Origin: Shewanella pealeana ATCC 700345
GTDB taxonomy: Bacteria; Pseudomonadota; Gammaproteobacteria; Enterobacterales; Shewanellaceae
Assembly (NCBI RefSeq): GCF_000018285.1
Contig: NC_009901.1
Coordinates: 3,719,001-3,783,000, forward strand
Direction of reading: 5' to 3'
Length of the DNA: 64,000 bases
Of this stretch, positions 15,026 to 24,531 are shown piece by piece; the stretch's first letter is position 1, and the number at the start of each line of letters is the position of its first letter. The notes beneath the pieces were generated by a model that was not told where the DNA came from, did not search any database, and saw nothing but the letters and a program-made list of their open reading frames with translations. A program made the position numbers and the translations under genes.

Positions 15026-16138
15026 GTGTTCTATTTAAAAGGCCTAAAAAAGAGCCATCGAATAAGTCGCCTATTACAAATCATGGTAGCGATCGCATTA
15101 TTCATCGGTCTCGATCAGTTGTGGGAAACTAGCCTACTACAAGGACAGCAGCTTCTAAAGTCCCAAACAGAAAAGATGGCAAGATTGCTGGTTCAACAAA
15201 CAGCTTATGGTGCTGCACCGGCCCTACAGTTAGAGAATGATGAGCAGCTACAATGGCTTGCTCAAGCATTGGTGTTAGATCCTAAAGTGATGTCGGCCAG
15301 CATCTTCAGCGAAGATGGAGTTAGACTGTCGTTTGCCCAAAGCGTTATCGATGAAGAGTTAGAACCGAACTCTGAAGAGCTAACCAGTATCTTGGAGCAA
15401 TACCCGCCCTATGTTGAGGCCGTCTCTCAAGATGGTAAGAACTTAGGTTACGTAGAGGTGCGTCTAGAACCTAAATACTTCTTTAATGAGATTAAAGAGG
15501 CGCATCAAATCAACATGGAGCAGCAACAGATGATGCTGCTTATCGCAGGCCTGATTGGCATGTTGCTATCCCGCGCACTATCTTTCAAGCGTGCCGATTT
15601 CGATAGACGTAAAGCCAGGGTTAAACTACGCCGGTTACTAGCTAAAAAAAATGAAAAGGCTGAAGCAAAAGCCGCTAAAAAGCAGGCTGTAAAACAATCT
15701 TCAACTGTCAAATCAGAAGCGGATACCAGTCAAGCGGAAGAAGTAAAAACCGCTACTGATTCGGCGCCTAAAGCGAGTTCGGCAACAGTAAATGGGTCAA
15801 TACCTGCAATGGAGGCTTCAGCCGTTGTTGCTTCAAACTTAGCCAACATTGATACAAAGGGTCCTGTGCCAGAGAAACCTGCCGCAAAGCCTAGAGCTAA
15901 AGCTAAAGCTAAGCCAAAAGTAAGCACTCTTAAAGCTGAAGCTAGTACCAAGCCGGTAGCGAAACCAAGAGCCAAACCTAAAGCAAAGGCTAAACCGAAA
16001 ACCAGCGATGAAACTAAGCCTAGCGTAAAACCTAAAGCACCTGTAAAGCCAAAGGTAAAAGCCGTACCCGAGTCAACTGCTACACAAAAAGTACAACCTA
16101 AAGCTGAATCAAAAGCAGATCCCAAAGATGAAGATTAA
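15026..16138 (+). CDS. AhpA/YtjB (SMP) family membrane protein with lysine-rich tail
   Basis: A 370-residue protein starting at GTG behind AAGGG. Membrane helix ~17-31, periplasmic domain ~32-167, second helix ~168-185, then a cytoplasmic segment. This much resembles E. coli YtjB/SMP (about 214 residues), also next to serB. The remaining ~160 residues are a low-complexity extension: an acidic/basic mixed linker (208-280), then a strongly basic Lys/Ala/Pro stretch (282-350) with PRAKAKAKPK and PKAKAKPK repeats like a histone H1 tail. Topology puts the tail in the cytoplasm. Function of the family is unclear, and polyanion or DNA binding by the tail is inference. Confidence 0.8.
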   Translation: MFYLKGLKKSHRISRLLQIMVAIALFIGLDQLWETSLLQGQQLLKSQTEKMARLLVQQTAYGAAPALQLENDEQLQWLAQALVLDPKVMSASIFSEDGVRLSFAQSVIDEELEPNSEELTSILEQYPPYVEAVSQDGKNLGYVEVRLEPKYFFNEIKEAHQINMEQQQMMLLIAGLIGMLLSRALSFKRADFDRRKARVKLRRLLAKKNEKAEAKAAKKQAVKQSSTVKSEADTSQAEEVKTATDSAPKASSATVNGSIPAMEASAVVASNLANIDTKGPVPEKPAAKPRAKAKAKPKVSTLKAEASTKPVAKPRAKPKAKAKPKTSDETKPSVKPKAPVKPKVKAVPESTATQKVQPKAESKADPKDED

Positions 16139-16155
16139 TTAACGAGTCATAAAAC

Positions 16156-16186
16156 AAAAACGGACGCATAAGCGTCCGTTTTTTTT
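16156..16186. terminator. Bidirectional terminator between the YtjB-like gene and deoD
   Basis: Stem CGGACGC (16161-16167) with GCGTCCG (16172-16178), four-base loop, A run before and eight T after, so it can serve both convergent units. Confidence 0.9.
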
Positions 16187-16218
16187 ACACCGCAGCCAGT
16201 GACTGCAAAGCGTTACAA

Positions 16219-16929
16219 TTACAGAGTAATCGCAGCTTCTAGTGTCATTTCAATCATTTCGTTGAATGTTGTTTGACGCTCATCAGAAGTCGTCTTTTCA
16301 CCTGTACGGATATGATCAGATACAGTTACAACACATAACGCCTTAGCACCGAACTCTTTTGCTACGCCGTATAGACCAGCAGCTTCCATTTCGACACCTA
16401 GTACGTCCATCTTTTCCATCACGTCAAACATTTCTGGATCTGGCGTGTAGAATAGATCAGCAGAGAAAACGTTACCTACGCGGTACTTAATACCTTTTAC
16501 GTCAGCAGCTTTAACGACTGCGCTTAGTAGACCGTAATCACAGATAGCTGCGAAGTCTTGGCCACGGAAGCGTAAACGGTTAGTTTGTGAATCAGTACAA
16601 GCACCCATACCGATGATCACGTCACGTACTTTAACGTCAGTGCTGATTGCGCCACAAGTACCCACGCGGATTAGGTTCTTAACACCGTAATCTTTGATCA
16701 ACTCAGTTGCATAGATTGAGCAAGATGGGATACCCATGCCTGAACCCATAACTGAGATACGAACGCCTTTGTAAGTACCAGTAAAACCTAGCATGTTACG
16801 TACGTCAGTTACTTGCTCAACGTTCTCTAGGAAAGTTTCAGCAATGTACTTTGCACGTAGTGGATCGCCTGGAAATAGAACTGTATCGCCAAATGCACCG
16901 TCTACGGCATTAATGTGTGGTGTAGCCAT
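16219..16929 (-). CDS. deoD: Purine nucleoside phosphorylase
   Basis: A 236-residue hexameric-type purine nucleoside phosphorylase, which splits purine (deoxy)nucleosides with phosphate into base and (deoxy)ribose-1-phosphate. Sequence features include [13 protein letters not shown] near the start, the RVGTCGA stretch at the phosphate site, and [10 protein letters not shown] and VSDHI toward the end. Length and sequence closely match E. coli DeoD. It is the last gene of the deoC-deoA-deoB-deoD cluster, separated from deoB by about 98 bp with a hairpin. Confidence 0.96.
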   Translation of the reverse strand: MATPHINAVDGAFGDTVLFPGDPLRAKYIAETFLENVEQVTDVRNMLGFTGTYKGVRISVMGSGMGIPSCSIYATELIKDYGVKNLIRVGTCGAISTDVKVRDVIIGMGACTDSQTNRLRFRGQDFAAICDYGLLSAVVKAADVKGIKYRVGNVFSADLFYTPDPEMFDVMEKMDVLGVEMEAAGLYGVAKEFGAKALCVVTVSDHIRTGEKTTSDERQTTFNEMIEMTLEAAITL

Positions 16930-16986
16930 CAGAATAACCCCTATTTATATTTTTAGACCGTTGTATCAACTTAGTCTTGTTTACTA

Positions 16987-17005
16987 GTGGCTCAATCTGA
17001 GCCAC
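16987..17005. other. Intergenic hairpin between deoB and deoD
   Basis: GTGGCTCA (16987-16994) with TGAGCCAC (16998-17005) forms a perfect 8-bp stem. No T run follows on the minus strand, so it looks more like an mRNA-processing or stabilising hairpin than a terminator. Confidence 0.5.
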
Positions 17006-17027
17006 CAAATTCAAATTTATTTACAGC

Positions 17028-18245
17028 TTAACGAATAAAAGATTCGCCATATTCCATCGGCTCAAGCTTGAAGTAGCTCGCGATAGACTGCCCCATATCA
17101 GCAAAGCTGCTACGTAGCCCTAATGACCCAGCTTCTAGGCCTGCGCCATAAGCAAGAACCGGTACACGCTCACGTGTATGGTCGCTACCTGGCCAAGTTG
17201 GGTCACAACCGTGGTCAGCAGTCAGTAGTAAGAAGTCGTCTTCATCAAGCAATGCTAGAATTTCAGGTAGACGTGAGTCGAAGTACTCAAGACTACGTGC
17301 GTAACCAGCAACATCACGGCGGTGGCCATAATGAGAATCAAAATCAACGAAGTTTGTGAAAACAATAGTGTTATCACCAGCAAGCTTAACTTGCTCTAAA
17401 GTTGCATCAAACAGTGCTTCTAGGCCTGTCGCTTTCACTTTCTTAGTGATACCACAATGGGCGTAAATGTCGGCAATCTTACCCACACTCACCACTTCAC
17501 CACCGGCGGCTTTTAGCTTATCAAGTACCGTTGGTGCTGGCGGCTCAACCGCATAATCACGACGGTTACCTGTACGCTCAAAACTTCCTGGACCTGTGCC
17601 CACAAAAGGACGAGCAATTACACGACCAATATTGTAATCAGCAAGCTCTTCACGAGCAATAATGCAAAGCTCGTATAATTTTTCAAGACCAAAACTTTCT
17701 TCATGACAAGCGATCTGGAATACCGAGTCAGCAGAGGTATAGAAAATAGGCTTGCCAGTACGCATATGCTCTTCGCCAAGCTCATCTAAAATCACTGTAC
17801 CTGAAGAGTGACAGTTGCCTAGAAACTCAGTTAAGCCTGCACGAGCTAAAATTTTATCAGTTAGTGCTTGTGGGAATGAGTTAGTTAGCTCGCTAAAGTA
17901 GCCCCATTCGTAAAGAACAGGTACGCCAGCCATTTCCCAATGCCCACTAGGTGTATCTTTGCCAGAGCTTAGTTCATCAGCATGGCCATAAGCACCGATA
18001 ACTTCGACATCATCACCAAAACCTGCGGGAAACTCACCCGTGCTTTCTTTCGAAGCATGGCCAAGACCTAAACGCGCCAAATTAGGCAGCTTTAATGGGC
18101 CTTCACGGCCATCATTTGCTTTCCCCTCAGCACACGCCTTTGCGATATGGCCAAAAGTGTTAGAACCCACATCACCGAAAGCTTCGGCATCGTGCGCTGC
18201 GCCAACGCCGAAAGAATCCAGCATCATGATTATAGTACGTTTCAT
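17028..18245 (-). CDS. deoB: Phosphopentomutase
   Basis: A 405-residue metal-dependent mutase that converts (deoxy)ribose-1-phosphate to the 5-phosphate. The frame is open upstream to 18323, but the ATG at 18245 gives the family N-terminus [16 protein letters not shown] and lies 13 bp after deoA. Metal-binding motifs include the early [14 protein letters not shown] and [12 protein letters not shown]. The length fits E. coli DeoB (407). It receives products of DeoA and DeoD and feeds DeoC. Confidence 0.96.
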   Translation of the reverse strand: MKRTIIMMLDSFGVGAAHDAEAFGDVGSNTFGHIAKACAEGKANDGREGPLKLPNLARLGLGHASKESTGEFPAGFGDDVEVIGAYGHADELSSGKDTPSGHWEMAGVPVLYEWGYFSELTNSFPQALTDKILARAGLTEFLGNCHSSGTVILDELGEEHMRTGKPIFYTSADSVFQIACHEESFGLEKLYELCIIAREELADYNIGRVIARPFVGTGPGSFERTGNRRDYAVEPPAPTVLDKLKAAGGEVVSVGKIADIYAHCGITKKVKATGLEALFDATLEQVKLAGDNTIVFTNFVDFDSHYGHRRDVAGYARSLEYFDSRLPEILALLDEDDFLLLTADHGCDPTWPGSDHTRERVPVLAYGAGLEAGSLGLRSSFADMGQSIASYFKLEPMEYGESFIR

Positions 18246-18258
18246 AAACGGTGCTCCG

Positions 18259-19590
18259 TTACAGATCTGACTCGCGGATATAACGATATATTTCCGGAGT
18301 TTTCTCTGGTTTGCTGTCGCCAATATGAATCGCTTTTTTCACTGCAGCTTCCGCTTCAGCAAAGGCGCTTTCAGATTGGGCGTGAATAAATGCAATAGGT
18401 TGCTCAGGGTTAATCTCGTCACCTAGTGCGCAAACTTTAGAAAGTCCAACACTGTAATCGAGAGCATCCCCAGGCTTGCGGCGACCACCGCCCAAGGTCA
18501 CTACTGCAAGTCCAAGTTCACGGGTATCCATTGCCGAAGCAAAACCGGATCTATCCGCGTAAACAGGACGAATAATTTGCGAATCAGGCAGGTACTTGCT
18601 GTAGTTCTCAACGAAATCAGCTGGACCACCTAAACCTGAAACCATACGGCCGAATATCTCAGCCGCCTTACCGTTATCAAGTACGGTATTTAACTTAACG
18701 CGAGCTTCGCTCTCGTTGCTTGCAAGGCCACCTAATACCAGCATTTCTGCACACAAGCCCATAGTCACTTCGTAAAGGCGTGGGTTGCGATATGCACCAG
18801 TCATAAAGTCGACTGCTTCTTTAACTTCTAATGCGTTACCGGCACATGATGCCAATACCTGGTTCATGTCGGTGAGTAATGCTGTTGTCTTAGTGCCTGC
18901 ACCATTAGCAACGGCAGTAATACTGCGCGCTAACTCTTCTGACGCTTCATAGGTTGGCATAAATGCGCCAGTACCGACTTTAACGTCCATGGCTAATGCA
19001 TCTAAACCTGCGGCGAGCTTTTTAGAAAGAATGGAAGCTGTGATTAAAGAGATGGACTCAACCGTTGCGGTATTATCGCGAATAGAATAGAAACGTTTAT
19101 CGGCAGGAACCAGATCGCCAGTTTGACCAATAATGGCCACGCCAGCCTCTTTTACTACCTTGCGAAACAGTGCGCTGTCCGGCTCGGTATTATAACCTGG
19201 AATGGCATCAAACTTATCGAGAGTACCACCGGTATGGCCAAGGCCACGACCCGAGATCATGGGTACATAACCACCACACGCAGCCGCCATAGGGCCTAAC
19301 ATCAAACTAATGACATCCCCCACTCCGCCAGTTGAGTGCTTATCGATAATTGGACCATTAAGATCCAGTGATTGCCAGTTGAGAACTGTGCCGGAGTCAC
19401 GCATCGCCGTAGTTAACGCAATACGTTCATCCATGTTCATGTCATTGAAATAGACCGCCATGCCTAAGGCTGCGATCTGACCTTCTGAAACTGTATTGTT
19501 GGTGATCCCTTTAACGAAGAATTGAATTTCTTCAGTCGAAAGAGTCTCAGCATTACGTTTTTTACGAATAATTTCTTGAGCTAAAAACAT
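18259..19590 (-). CDS. deoA: Thymidine phosphorylase
   Basis: A 443-residue thymidine phosphorylase that yields thymine and deoxyribose-1-phosphate. The ATG follows a strong GGAGG ribosome site. Visible family motifs are the phosphate-site KHSTGGVGD, the pyrimidine-phosphorylase signature region [17 protein letters not shown], and [12 protein letters not shown] near the C-terminus. It lies between deoC and deoB in the catabolic operon. The 161-bp leader holds two hairpins. Confidence 0.96.
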   Translation of the reverse strand: MFLAQEIIRKKRNAETLSTEEIQFFVKGITNNTVSEGQIAALGMAVYFNDMNMDERIALTTAMRDSGTVLNWQSLDLNGPIIDKHSTGGVGDVISLMLGPMAAACGGYVPMISGRGLGHTGGTLDKFDAIPGYNTEPDSALFRKVVKEAGVAIIGQTGDLVPADKRFYSIRDNTATVESISLITASILSKKLAAGLDALAMDVKVGTGAFMPTYEASEELARSITAVANGAGTKTTALLTDMNQVLASCAGNALEVKEAVDFMTGAYRNPRLYEVTMGLCAEMLVLGGLASNESEARVKLNTVLDNGKAAEIFGRMVSGLGGPADFVENYSKYLPDSQIIRPVYADRSGFASAMDTRELGLAVVTLGGGRRKPGDALDYSVGLSKVCALGDEINPEQPIAFIHAQSESAFAEAEAAVKKAIHIGDSKPEKTPEIYRYIRESDL

Positions 19591-19609
19591 GTACTACCTC
19601 CAAGAGTGT

Positions 19610-19701
19610 AACTGAATTTCTATTAAATAGTATTTTCAGTTATCAATCCGCTAAAGCGAATCAAAAGTCGTAATATTGTTACATACTAACGAACTTTTGA
19701 T
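19610..19701. other. Pair of hairpins in the deoC-deoA gap
   Basis: One stem pairs AACTGAA (19610-19616) with TTCAGTT (19635-19641) and has an inner CTATT/AATAG pairing. The other pairs ATCAAAAGT (19660-19668) with ACTTTTGAT (19693-19701). They lie in the deoA leader, without a clear terminator T run, and may modulate deoA levels relative to deoC. Function is unproven. Confidence 0.4.
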
Positions 19702-19751
19702 ACACCTAATTAGATTTAGATCACACTTAACAACAAGTTTAATCTTTAAGG

Positions 19752-20525
19752 TTAGTAACCTTGTGCACCCTGTGGTGCATCGCCTAGCTCAAGTGTATGA
19801 AGTAGGTTGGTTAATAGGCTTGAAGCGCCGAAACGGAATGTCGCTGGTGTTGCCCAGTCATCACCTAGAAGACGAGCCGCTACACCTAAAAACTCGGCAG
19901 CAGCTTCGGCGTCTTTTACGCCGCCCGCAGGCTTAAAGCCAACTTTAGGGTTCTTTTCACTGATCACAGTCATCATGATCTCTGCCGCTTCTAGCGTTGC
20001 GTTAACAGCAACTTTACCCGTAGAGGTCTTGATAAAGTCTGCGCCTGCATCGATAGATAGCTCAGATGCCTTACGGATAAGAGCAGGATCGGCTAATACG
20101 CCAGATTCGATGATAACTTTAAGGATTGCATCTTCACCACAAGCTTCTTTACAGGCTTTAACTAGCTCGAAACCGACAGTTTCGTTACCAGCCATTAGGG
20201 CGCGGTATGGGAATACTACGTCAACCTCGTCTGCACCGTATGCTACTGCTGCGCGAGTCTCTAATACTGCGATAGCAATGTCGTCGTTACCGTGTGGGAA
20301 GTTAGTCACTGTTGCGATCTTGATATCGTCGCCATCAATTTCATTTAAGGTTTTACGTGCAATTGGAATAAAGCGAGGGTAAATACAGATAGCAGCAGTG
20401 TCACCAGCTGGCGTCTTAGCCTTATGACAAAGGTCGATCACTTTTTGATCTGTGTCATCGTCATTTAGGGTAGTAAGATCCATTAGACTAATGGCTTGTT
20501 GTGCTGCTTTTTTTAAGTCGCTCAT
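19752..20525 (-). CDS. deoC: Deoxyribose-phosphate aldolase
   Basis: A 257-residue class I aldolase that splits 2-deoxyribose-5-phosphate into acetaldehyde and glyceraldehyde-3-phosphate. The ATG at 20525 gives [10 protein letters not shown], like E. coli DeoC (259 residues); an upstream in-frame ATG at 20549 is less likely. The Schiff-base lysine is in DFIKTSTGK, and the region around VIESGVL is also conserved. It is the first gene of the deo cluster, so its long 5' region is the place to look for control. A structured palindromic segment lies about 100-240 bp upstream. Confidence 0.96.
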
Positions 20526-20621
20526 AGTAGCTCTCCGAGAAAGATTCAAGTTATTAATTTAAAACAGAAAATTATCGCACGGCGATACCTTGAACTGGCT
20601 TATTTTGATTATTATTATGGG

Positions 20622-20764
20622 CCGGGTCTTCGGGCATGTCCGAATTACATGTTAAGCACTGTTTATTGCTTAACACCAAAATACTATTCAGGTATCCAAC
20701 ATTGTGAGCCATTTGGCCCAACCATCCTGACACTAGTGTCACGACTTGAATCCATGAAGACCGG
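20622..20764. other. Structured palindromic element upstream of deoC
   Basis: An outer pairing joins CCGGGTCTTC (20622-20631) to GAAGACCGG (20756-20764) with one bulged G. Inside are a near-palindrome CGGGCATGTCCG (20631-20642), an 8-bp hairpin GTTAAGCA (20651-20658)/TGCTTAAC (20667-20674) and a perfect 14-bp palindrome TGACACTAGTGTCA (20728-20741). It could be a leader RNA fold of deoC, a small RNA, or a small mobile repeat. It matches no riboswitch class I know. Confidence 0.5.
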
Positions 20765-21035
20765 GAAGGGAAATTGATGCTGCTTATTTCTGCCTTTCCG
20801 CGAAAAGTCCGTTTTAGCGCGTAGTAAATCTTATCTAACTAACAATAGACTGCTCATCTTATTTTGTGATGAGTCGTTAATGCTTACATAAACAAACTGA
20901 ATTTAGACACTCATTCAATGAGCATATTTAATATAGTTGATGCTTAGGTAAAAACTAACCCGTTTACATGACAATATTAGCGTGATGTTAAGTTACTATT
21001 TTAACGTTCAAAGCACTGTATTCGAGCTGTAAGAT

Positions 21036-21058
21036 AGAGCCGCGAATATCGCGGCTCT
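21036..21058 (-). terminator. Probable terminator of the Tsx-like porin gene
   Basis: A perfect 10-bp stem, AGAGCCGCGA (21036-21045) with TCGCGGCTCT (21049-21058), three-base loop. It sits 32 bp past the porin stop. The minus-strand T run is poor (ATCTTA), so termination may be partial. Confidence 0.55.
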
Positions 21059-21089
21059 GTCGTCTATTTACAATAGTTTTAAGCGATGC

Positions 21090-21956
21090 TTAGAACTTGT
21101 AAGTAGCAGTAAAGTAATGTGCGAAGCCTGTAGATTCAAGACCTACGATACCGCCATCATCTTTAACTAAATACACATCTTGGTACGCCTTTAGACCGTA
21201 ACCAAGTGCATAGTTATCTGAATGCCAGTGTAGACCGAAGTATGCAGCGCCACCACTTGAAGTAGTAGGAACATACATATCATCAACTGCGTCAGCACCA
21301 AACTGGTAATCAACATAACCTTGGAAAGAAACGAATGAACCGTTATCGAAGTTCATTACTGGCTTGAACCAGTTCATAGAGAACTGGTAACCGTTCCAAT
21401 CTTTAGCGTTCATGTCGTAAGTAGCATAAAGGTTCATGCCAGTCTTACCTAACCACGGAACCATTACATCGGCACCAAGACCCCAGAAAGACATGTTTAC
21501 GTCGCCGCCGTGCTCATTACCATCAGCATCTACACCGCTGATAGCGCCACCACCCCAGTTAAATAGAGTTGAGAAGTAAACTTCTTGGATTGGACCAGCA
21601 GAAAGATCCCAACCAGTCATCGCATCGATAGAGAAACGAGGAGCGAATTTCATGAACATCTTGCTCTTACCAGCGCCTTTGTCGCCTGAGCTGCTGTTAG
21701 CCAAGTTGAACACATCAACATAACCGTATAGGTCAACGATGCCAGCGCGGCCGCCAAATTCCATTTCTAGATAATCATGACCACCATCATCAGCGTCAGA
21801 ACGTGGAAGTTCGTTTACAGCGTACATTGCGTTGAACTGCATCCAGCTGTAATCGCCAGAACGTAGATCAGAACGGTCAGCAGCGAATGTAGGTGCAGAC
21901 ATTGTTGCTGCAATAGCAGTAGCTGCTAGAGCGAAAGTTTTAACGTTTTTCATCAT
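21090..21956 (-). CDS. Tsx/OmpK-family nucleoside-specific outer-membrane channel
   Basis: About 288 residues starting at one of two adjacent ATG codons (21956 or 21953) behind GGGGTT. The signal peptide ends TMSAPTFA before ADRSD. The mature protein has alternating aromatic beta-strand patterns, SWMQFNAMYAVNELP near the start and a terminal phenylalanine (TATYKF), as in outer-membrane barrels. The sequence resembles the OmpK/Tsx channel family, which admits nucleosides. The neighbours nupC (inner-membrane nucleoside uptake) and deoCABD (catabolism) support that role strongly. An upstream in-frame ATG at 21965 lacks a good ribosome site. Confidence 0.85.
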   Translation of the reverse strand: MMKNVKTFALAATAIAATMSAPTFAADRSDLRSGDYSWMQFNAMYAVNELPRSDADDGGHDYLEMEFGGRAGIVDLYGYVDVFNLANSSSGDKGAGKSKMFMKFAPRFSIDAMTGWDLSAGPIQEVYFSTLFNWGGGAISGVDADGNEHGGDVNMSFWGLGADVMVPWLGKTGMNLYATYDMNAKDWNGYQFSMNWFKPVMNFDNGSFVSFQGYVDYQFGADAVDDMYVPTTSSGGAAYFGLHWHSDNYALGYGLKAYQDVYLVKDDGGIVGLESTGFAHYFTATYKF

Positions 21957-22293
21957 CAACCCCATTTTATTTATGGTTTGCCGCCCTTCTTTATTGAAGA
22001 GTCAGCGTTTCTTTTTTATGGCGTCGCATTCTACTTTATTTATGCCAAACTTCAACATGATTAATGCAAAAATGCGAACACTAAGTTTTAACAATCGAAC
22101 AACATTGTGATTTCAAGGCTGTAAATGCTGCCTTATCACTCTTATTGTTGTTTTTAAGCCGAAATAATCCCTAACCTTAGTTATTGATCATTTCAACGAA
22201 CATCTAAATTGGAAAACGATTGACTTACATCTGTGTTAGCTTGACTTGAGCTAAAACAAAGACTGAGCCATATAGGCTCAGTCTAAAAGAGGC
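21957..22293. other. Spacer between nupC and the porin gene
   Basis: About 337 bp holding the nupC terminator and the presumed porin promoter in an AT-rich stretch. Only CRP half-sites (TGTGATTT near 22109) are visible, which I do not call. Confidence 0.4.
22254..22283 (-). terminator. Intrinsic terminator of nupC
   Basis: A perfect 9-bp stem, GACTGAGCC (22261-22269) with GGCTCAGTC (22275-22283), five-base loop, then TTTGTTTT on the minus strand. It is 10 bp past the stop. Confidence 0.85.
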
Positions 22294-23553
22294 TTACAGT
22301 GCTAGGAATAGACCAGCAAGTGTTGCACTCATTAAGTTAGCTAGAGAACCAGCGATAACCGCACGGATACCAAGCTTAGCTAGGTCATGGCGACGAGTCG
22401 GAGCCATAGAACCTAGACCACCAAGTAGAATCGCGATTGAAGATAGGTTAGCGAAACCACATAGAGCGAAAGAGATAATAGCTTTAGTACGGTCAGACAT
22501 GGCTACACCAGTCTCTGCAACTACCATACCGCCGTCAGCTAAGTCTTTTAGGTATGGAGCAAAGTTTAGGTAAGCAACGAATTCGTTAATGACAATCTTC
22601 TGACCGATGAAAGAACCAGCAACAAGAGCTTCGTTCCAAGGTACACCGATAAGGAATGCTAGAGGCATGAAGATATAACCTAGAATCAATTCTAGTGTTA
22701 AGCCTTCCATACCGAACCATCCGCCGATACCACCGATGATGCCGTTAACCATAGCGATCAAACCAACGAAGGCTAGAAGCATTGCACCAACGTTTAGCGC
22801 AAGGTGCATACCAGATGAAGCACCTGCAGCCGCAGCGTCAAGAACGTTAGCTGGCTTATCAGGATCTTCTGGTAAGTCGCTCATGTCGTTCTTAGCTTCT
22901 TCTGTTTCAGGGTGCATCAGCTTAGCCATTAATAGGCCTGCTGGTGCTGCCATGAATGAAGCGGCAACTAAGTATTCGATAGGTACACCCATCTGCGCGT
23001 AACCAGCCATAACTGAACCCGCGATAGATGCAAGACCACCAACCATAACTGCGAATAGCTCAGAGTTAGTCATCGTCGCGATAAACGGACGAACAACTAG
23101 TGGCGCTTCTGTTTGACCAACGAAGATGTTAGCTGTAGCTGACATTGACTCAGTACGACTTGTGCCTAATGCTTTTTGTAGCGCACCACCGATAATACGG
23201 ATGATCCACTGCATGATGCCTAAGTAGTAAAGAACTGCGATTAAAGAAGAGAAGAAAACGATGATTGGCAGTACGTTAATGGCAAAAATAAAGCCAACTT
23301 TGAAGTTAGCTAAATCACCGAATAAGAAACCAATACCACTTTGAGCGTATCCAATAACACTAGATACTGCATCCGACATTCCTTGCAGAATGTCTTTACC
23401 GACTGGAACATACAAAACAAAACCACCGAATGCGGCTTGAATTGCTAATGCACCAAAAACGGTACGTTTGTTAATTGCTTTTCTATTGTTTGATAACCCG
23501 AAAGCTATCGCCAGTAGGGTGACCACCCCTACTAAACTCATTAAAATATCCAT
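22294..23553 (-). CDS. nupC: NupC-family concentrative nucleoside transporter
   Basis: A 419-residue inner-membrane transporter of the concentrative nucleoside transporter family. It has the gate domain ([22 protein letters not shown]), the conserved VGQTEAPL nucleoside-binding stretch and NEFVAYLNF near the C-terminal half. It would import nucleosides with Na+ or H+ after they cross the Tsx-like porin. It is transcribed in the same direction as the porin and deo genes but ends in its own terminator, so it is a separate unit in the cluster. Confidence 0.93.
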   Translation of the reverse strand: MDILMSLVGVVTLLAIAFGLSNNRKAINKRTVFGALAIQAAFGGFVLYVPVGKDILQGMSDAVSSVIGYAQSGIGFLFGDLANFKVGFIFAINVLPIIVFFSSLIAVLYYLGIMQWIIRIIGGALQKALGTSRTESMSATANIFVGQTEAPLVVRPFIATMTNSELFAVMVGGLASIAGSVMAGYAQMGVPIEYLVAASFMAAPAGLLMAKLMHPETEEAKNDMSDLPEDPDKPANVLDAAAAGASSGMHLALNVGAMLLAFVGLIAMVNGIIGGIGGWFGMEGLTLELILGYIFMPLAFLIGVPWNEALVAGSFIGQKIVINEFVAYLNFAPYLKDLADGGMVVAETGVAMSDRTKAIISFALCGFANLSSIAILLGGLGSMAPTRRHDLAKLGIRAVIAGSLANLMSATLAGLFLAL

Positions 23554-23732
23554 TAACCATCACCCTATTGTTAATACTTTTTAATTATGTTGTTAACCAA
23601 CCTTATTTTACGACCCCGATTATACCCGACCAGGTTGCTAAAAGCGTCGTATTGATCAAATTTTTGAGGTTTTATTTCAATGATTTCGTTGGCATTTCTG
23701 GTGCGAGATACATCTGTTTGTACAGAAAAAAA

Positions 23733-24506
23733 TTAAAGGTCAAAGAGTTGCGAGACATTAAAGAACGTCTGTTCTGAAATACGAACGGCTGATTTTTTTT
23801 GTAAATTTGCCATTTTTTTGATGATTTCAGGCAGAATTAATGGAGTGTTACGATTATTTTGACTGGATTTGGGAGTCATAGCAGGTGAATCTGTTTCTAA
23901 AATGAATGACTCTAATGGCAATTGCGCCACTGTTTGTTGTAACTTCGGTGCATTATCATTAAGTAACAAGCCACCTATGCCTAGCTTGTAACCCAAATTG
24001 ACATACTGTTGTGCCAATTGCGGCCCACCATAAAAACCATGGATGACACCTTTTCTGTGTGGACTCTCGGTTCTCAGACACTTAATGACCTCTTCATGGG
24101 CTTTGACAACATGCATAATTAGAGGCAGATCAAACTCCATCGCTATATGAATGTGCTCCTTGAAAAGGTTCAATTGTGTTGTGAAATTACTTTTATGTAA
24201 CTTATCTAGACCACACTCTCCGACAGCCACTAGCCGGCAATCCCCCTTACGCAGCTTAAGTATGCCCCTTAAATCACTCATGTTCTCTGTTGATGCGCTT
24301 TCGCTATACCAAGGGTGAACGCCTAGTGCATAGTAACAGTCATATTGCTTAGCAACCTGTATTTGCCTCTGCCATTTATCGGCTGAAACACCAGGGATCA
24401 ACACATTTTCGATGCCGACACTACGCATCTGCAGAAACAAAGCATCCCTGTCATTATCAAACTCAGGAAAATCAATATGAGCATGGCTATCGATAATTGG
24501 CTTCAT
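23733..24506 (-). CDS. TatD-family metal-dependent hydrolase (YjjV-like)
   Basis: A 257-residue TIM-barrel hydrolase of the TatD family. Metal ligands are visible in the N-terminal DSHAHIDFPEFD (HxH), GECGLDK (Glu), the HVVKAHEE and HGFYG histidines, and ETDSP (Asp) near residue 210. TatD proteins are 3'-5' exonucleases or DNases, and YjjV is the E. coli paralogue found near deo genes, which makes YjjV the better match than TatD. The ATG has a strong AAGGGA ribosome site. Confidence 0.85.
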   Translation of the reverse strand: MKPIIDSHAHIDFPEFDNDRDALFLQMRSVGIENVLIPGVSADKWQRQIQVAKQYDCYYALGVHPWYSESASTENMSDLRGILKLRKGDCRLVAVGECGLDKLHKSNFTTQLNLFKEHIHIAMEFDLPLIMHVVKAHEEVIKCLRTESPHRKGVIHGFYGGPQLAQQYVNLGYKLGIGGLLLNDNAPKLQQTVAQLPLESFILETDSPAMTPKSSQNNRNTPLILPEIIKKMANLQKKSAVRISEQTFFNVSQLFDL

Positions 24507-24531
24507 AACGTCCCTTTCACTCTGTTTGAGG

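Larger units (their letters stand above)
20526..21089. other. Long spacer upstream of deoC (about 564 bp)
   Basis: The gap between the Tsx-like porin gene and deoC, both on the minus strand. It holds the structured element at 20622-20764, an AT-rich stretch at about 20820-21010 that probably contains the deoC promoter, and a strong hairpin at 21036-21058 behind the porin gene. No protein-coding frame is convincing. I did not find a CRP or CytR site that stands out. Confidence 0.5.

Noticed and set aside
15880..16060. Repetitive stretch that might suggest a tandem-repeat array or CRISPR
   Set aside because: The repeats are short, degenerate, in-frame codons for Lys, Ala and Pro with no constant spacer, so it is protein low complexity.
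15730..16125. Open frame on the minus strand opposite the lysine-rich tail of the YtjB-like gene
   Set aside because: A composition artefact of the GCT/AAA/CCT-rich codons; the product is Gly/Phe/Ala repeats with no start signal.
19807..20382. 191-codon open frame opposite deoC
   Set aside because: deoC is clearly the coding strand by family match; the antisense product is Ser/Ala-rich and unlike any protein I know.
22109..22125. CRP-like half-site upstream of the Tsx-like porin
   Set aside because: TGTGA is present but the second half does not match, so it is not reported as a site despite the known CRP control of tsx in E. coli.
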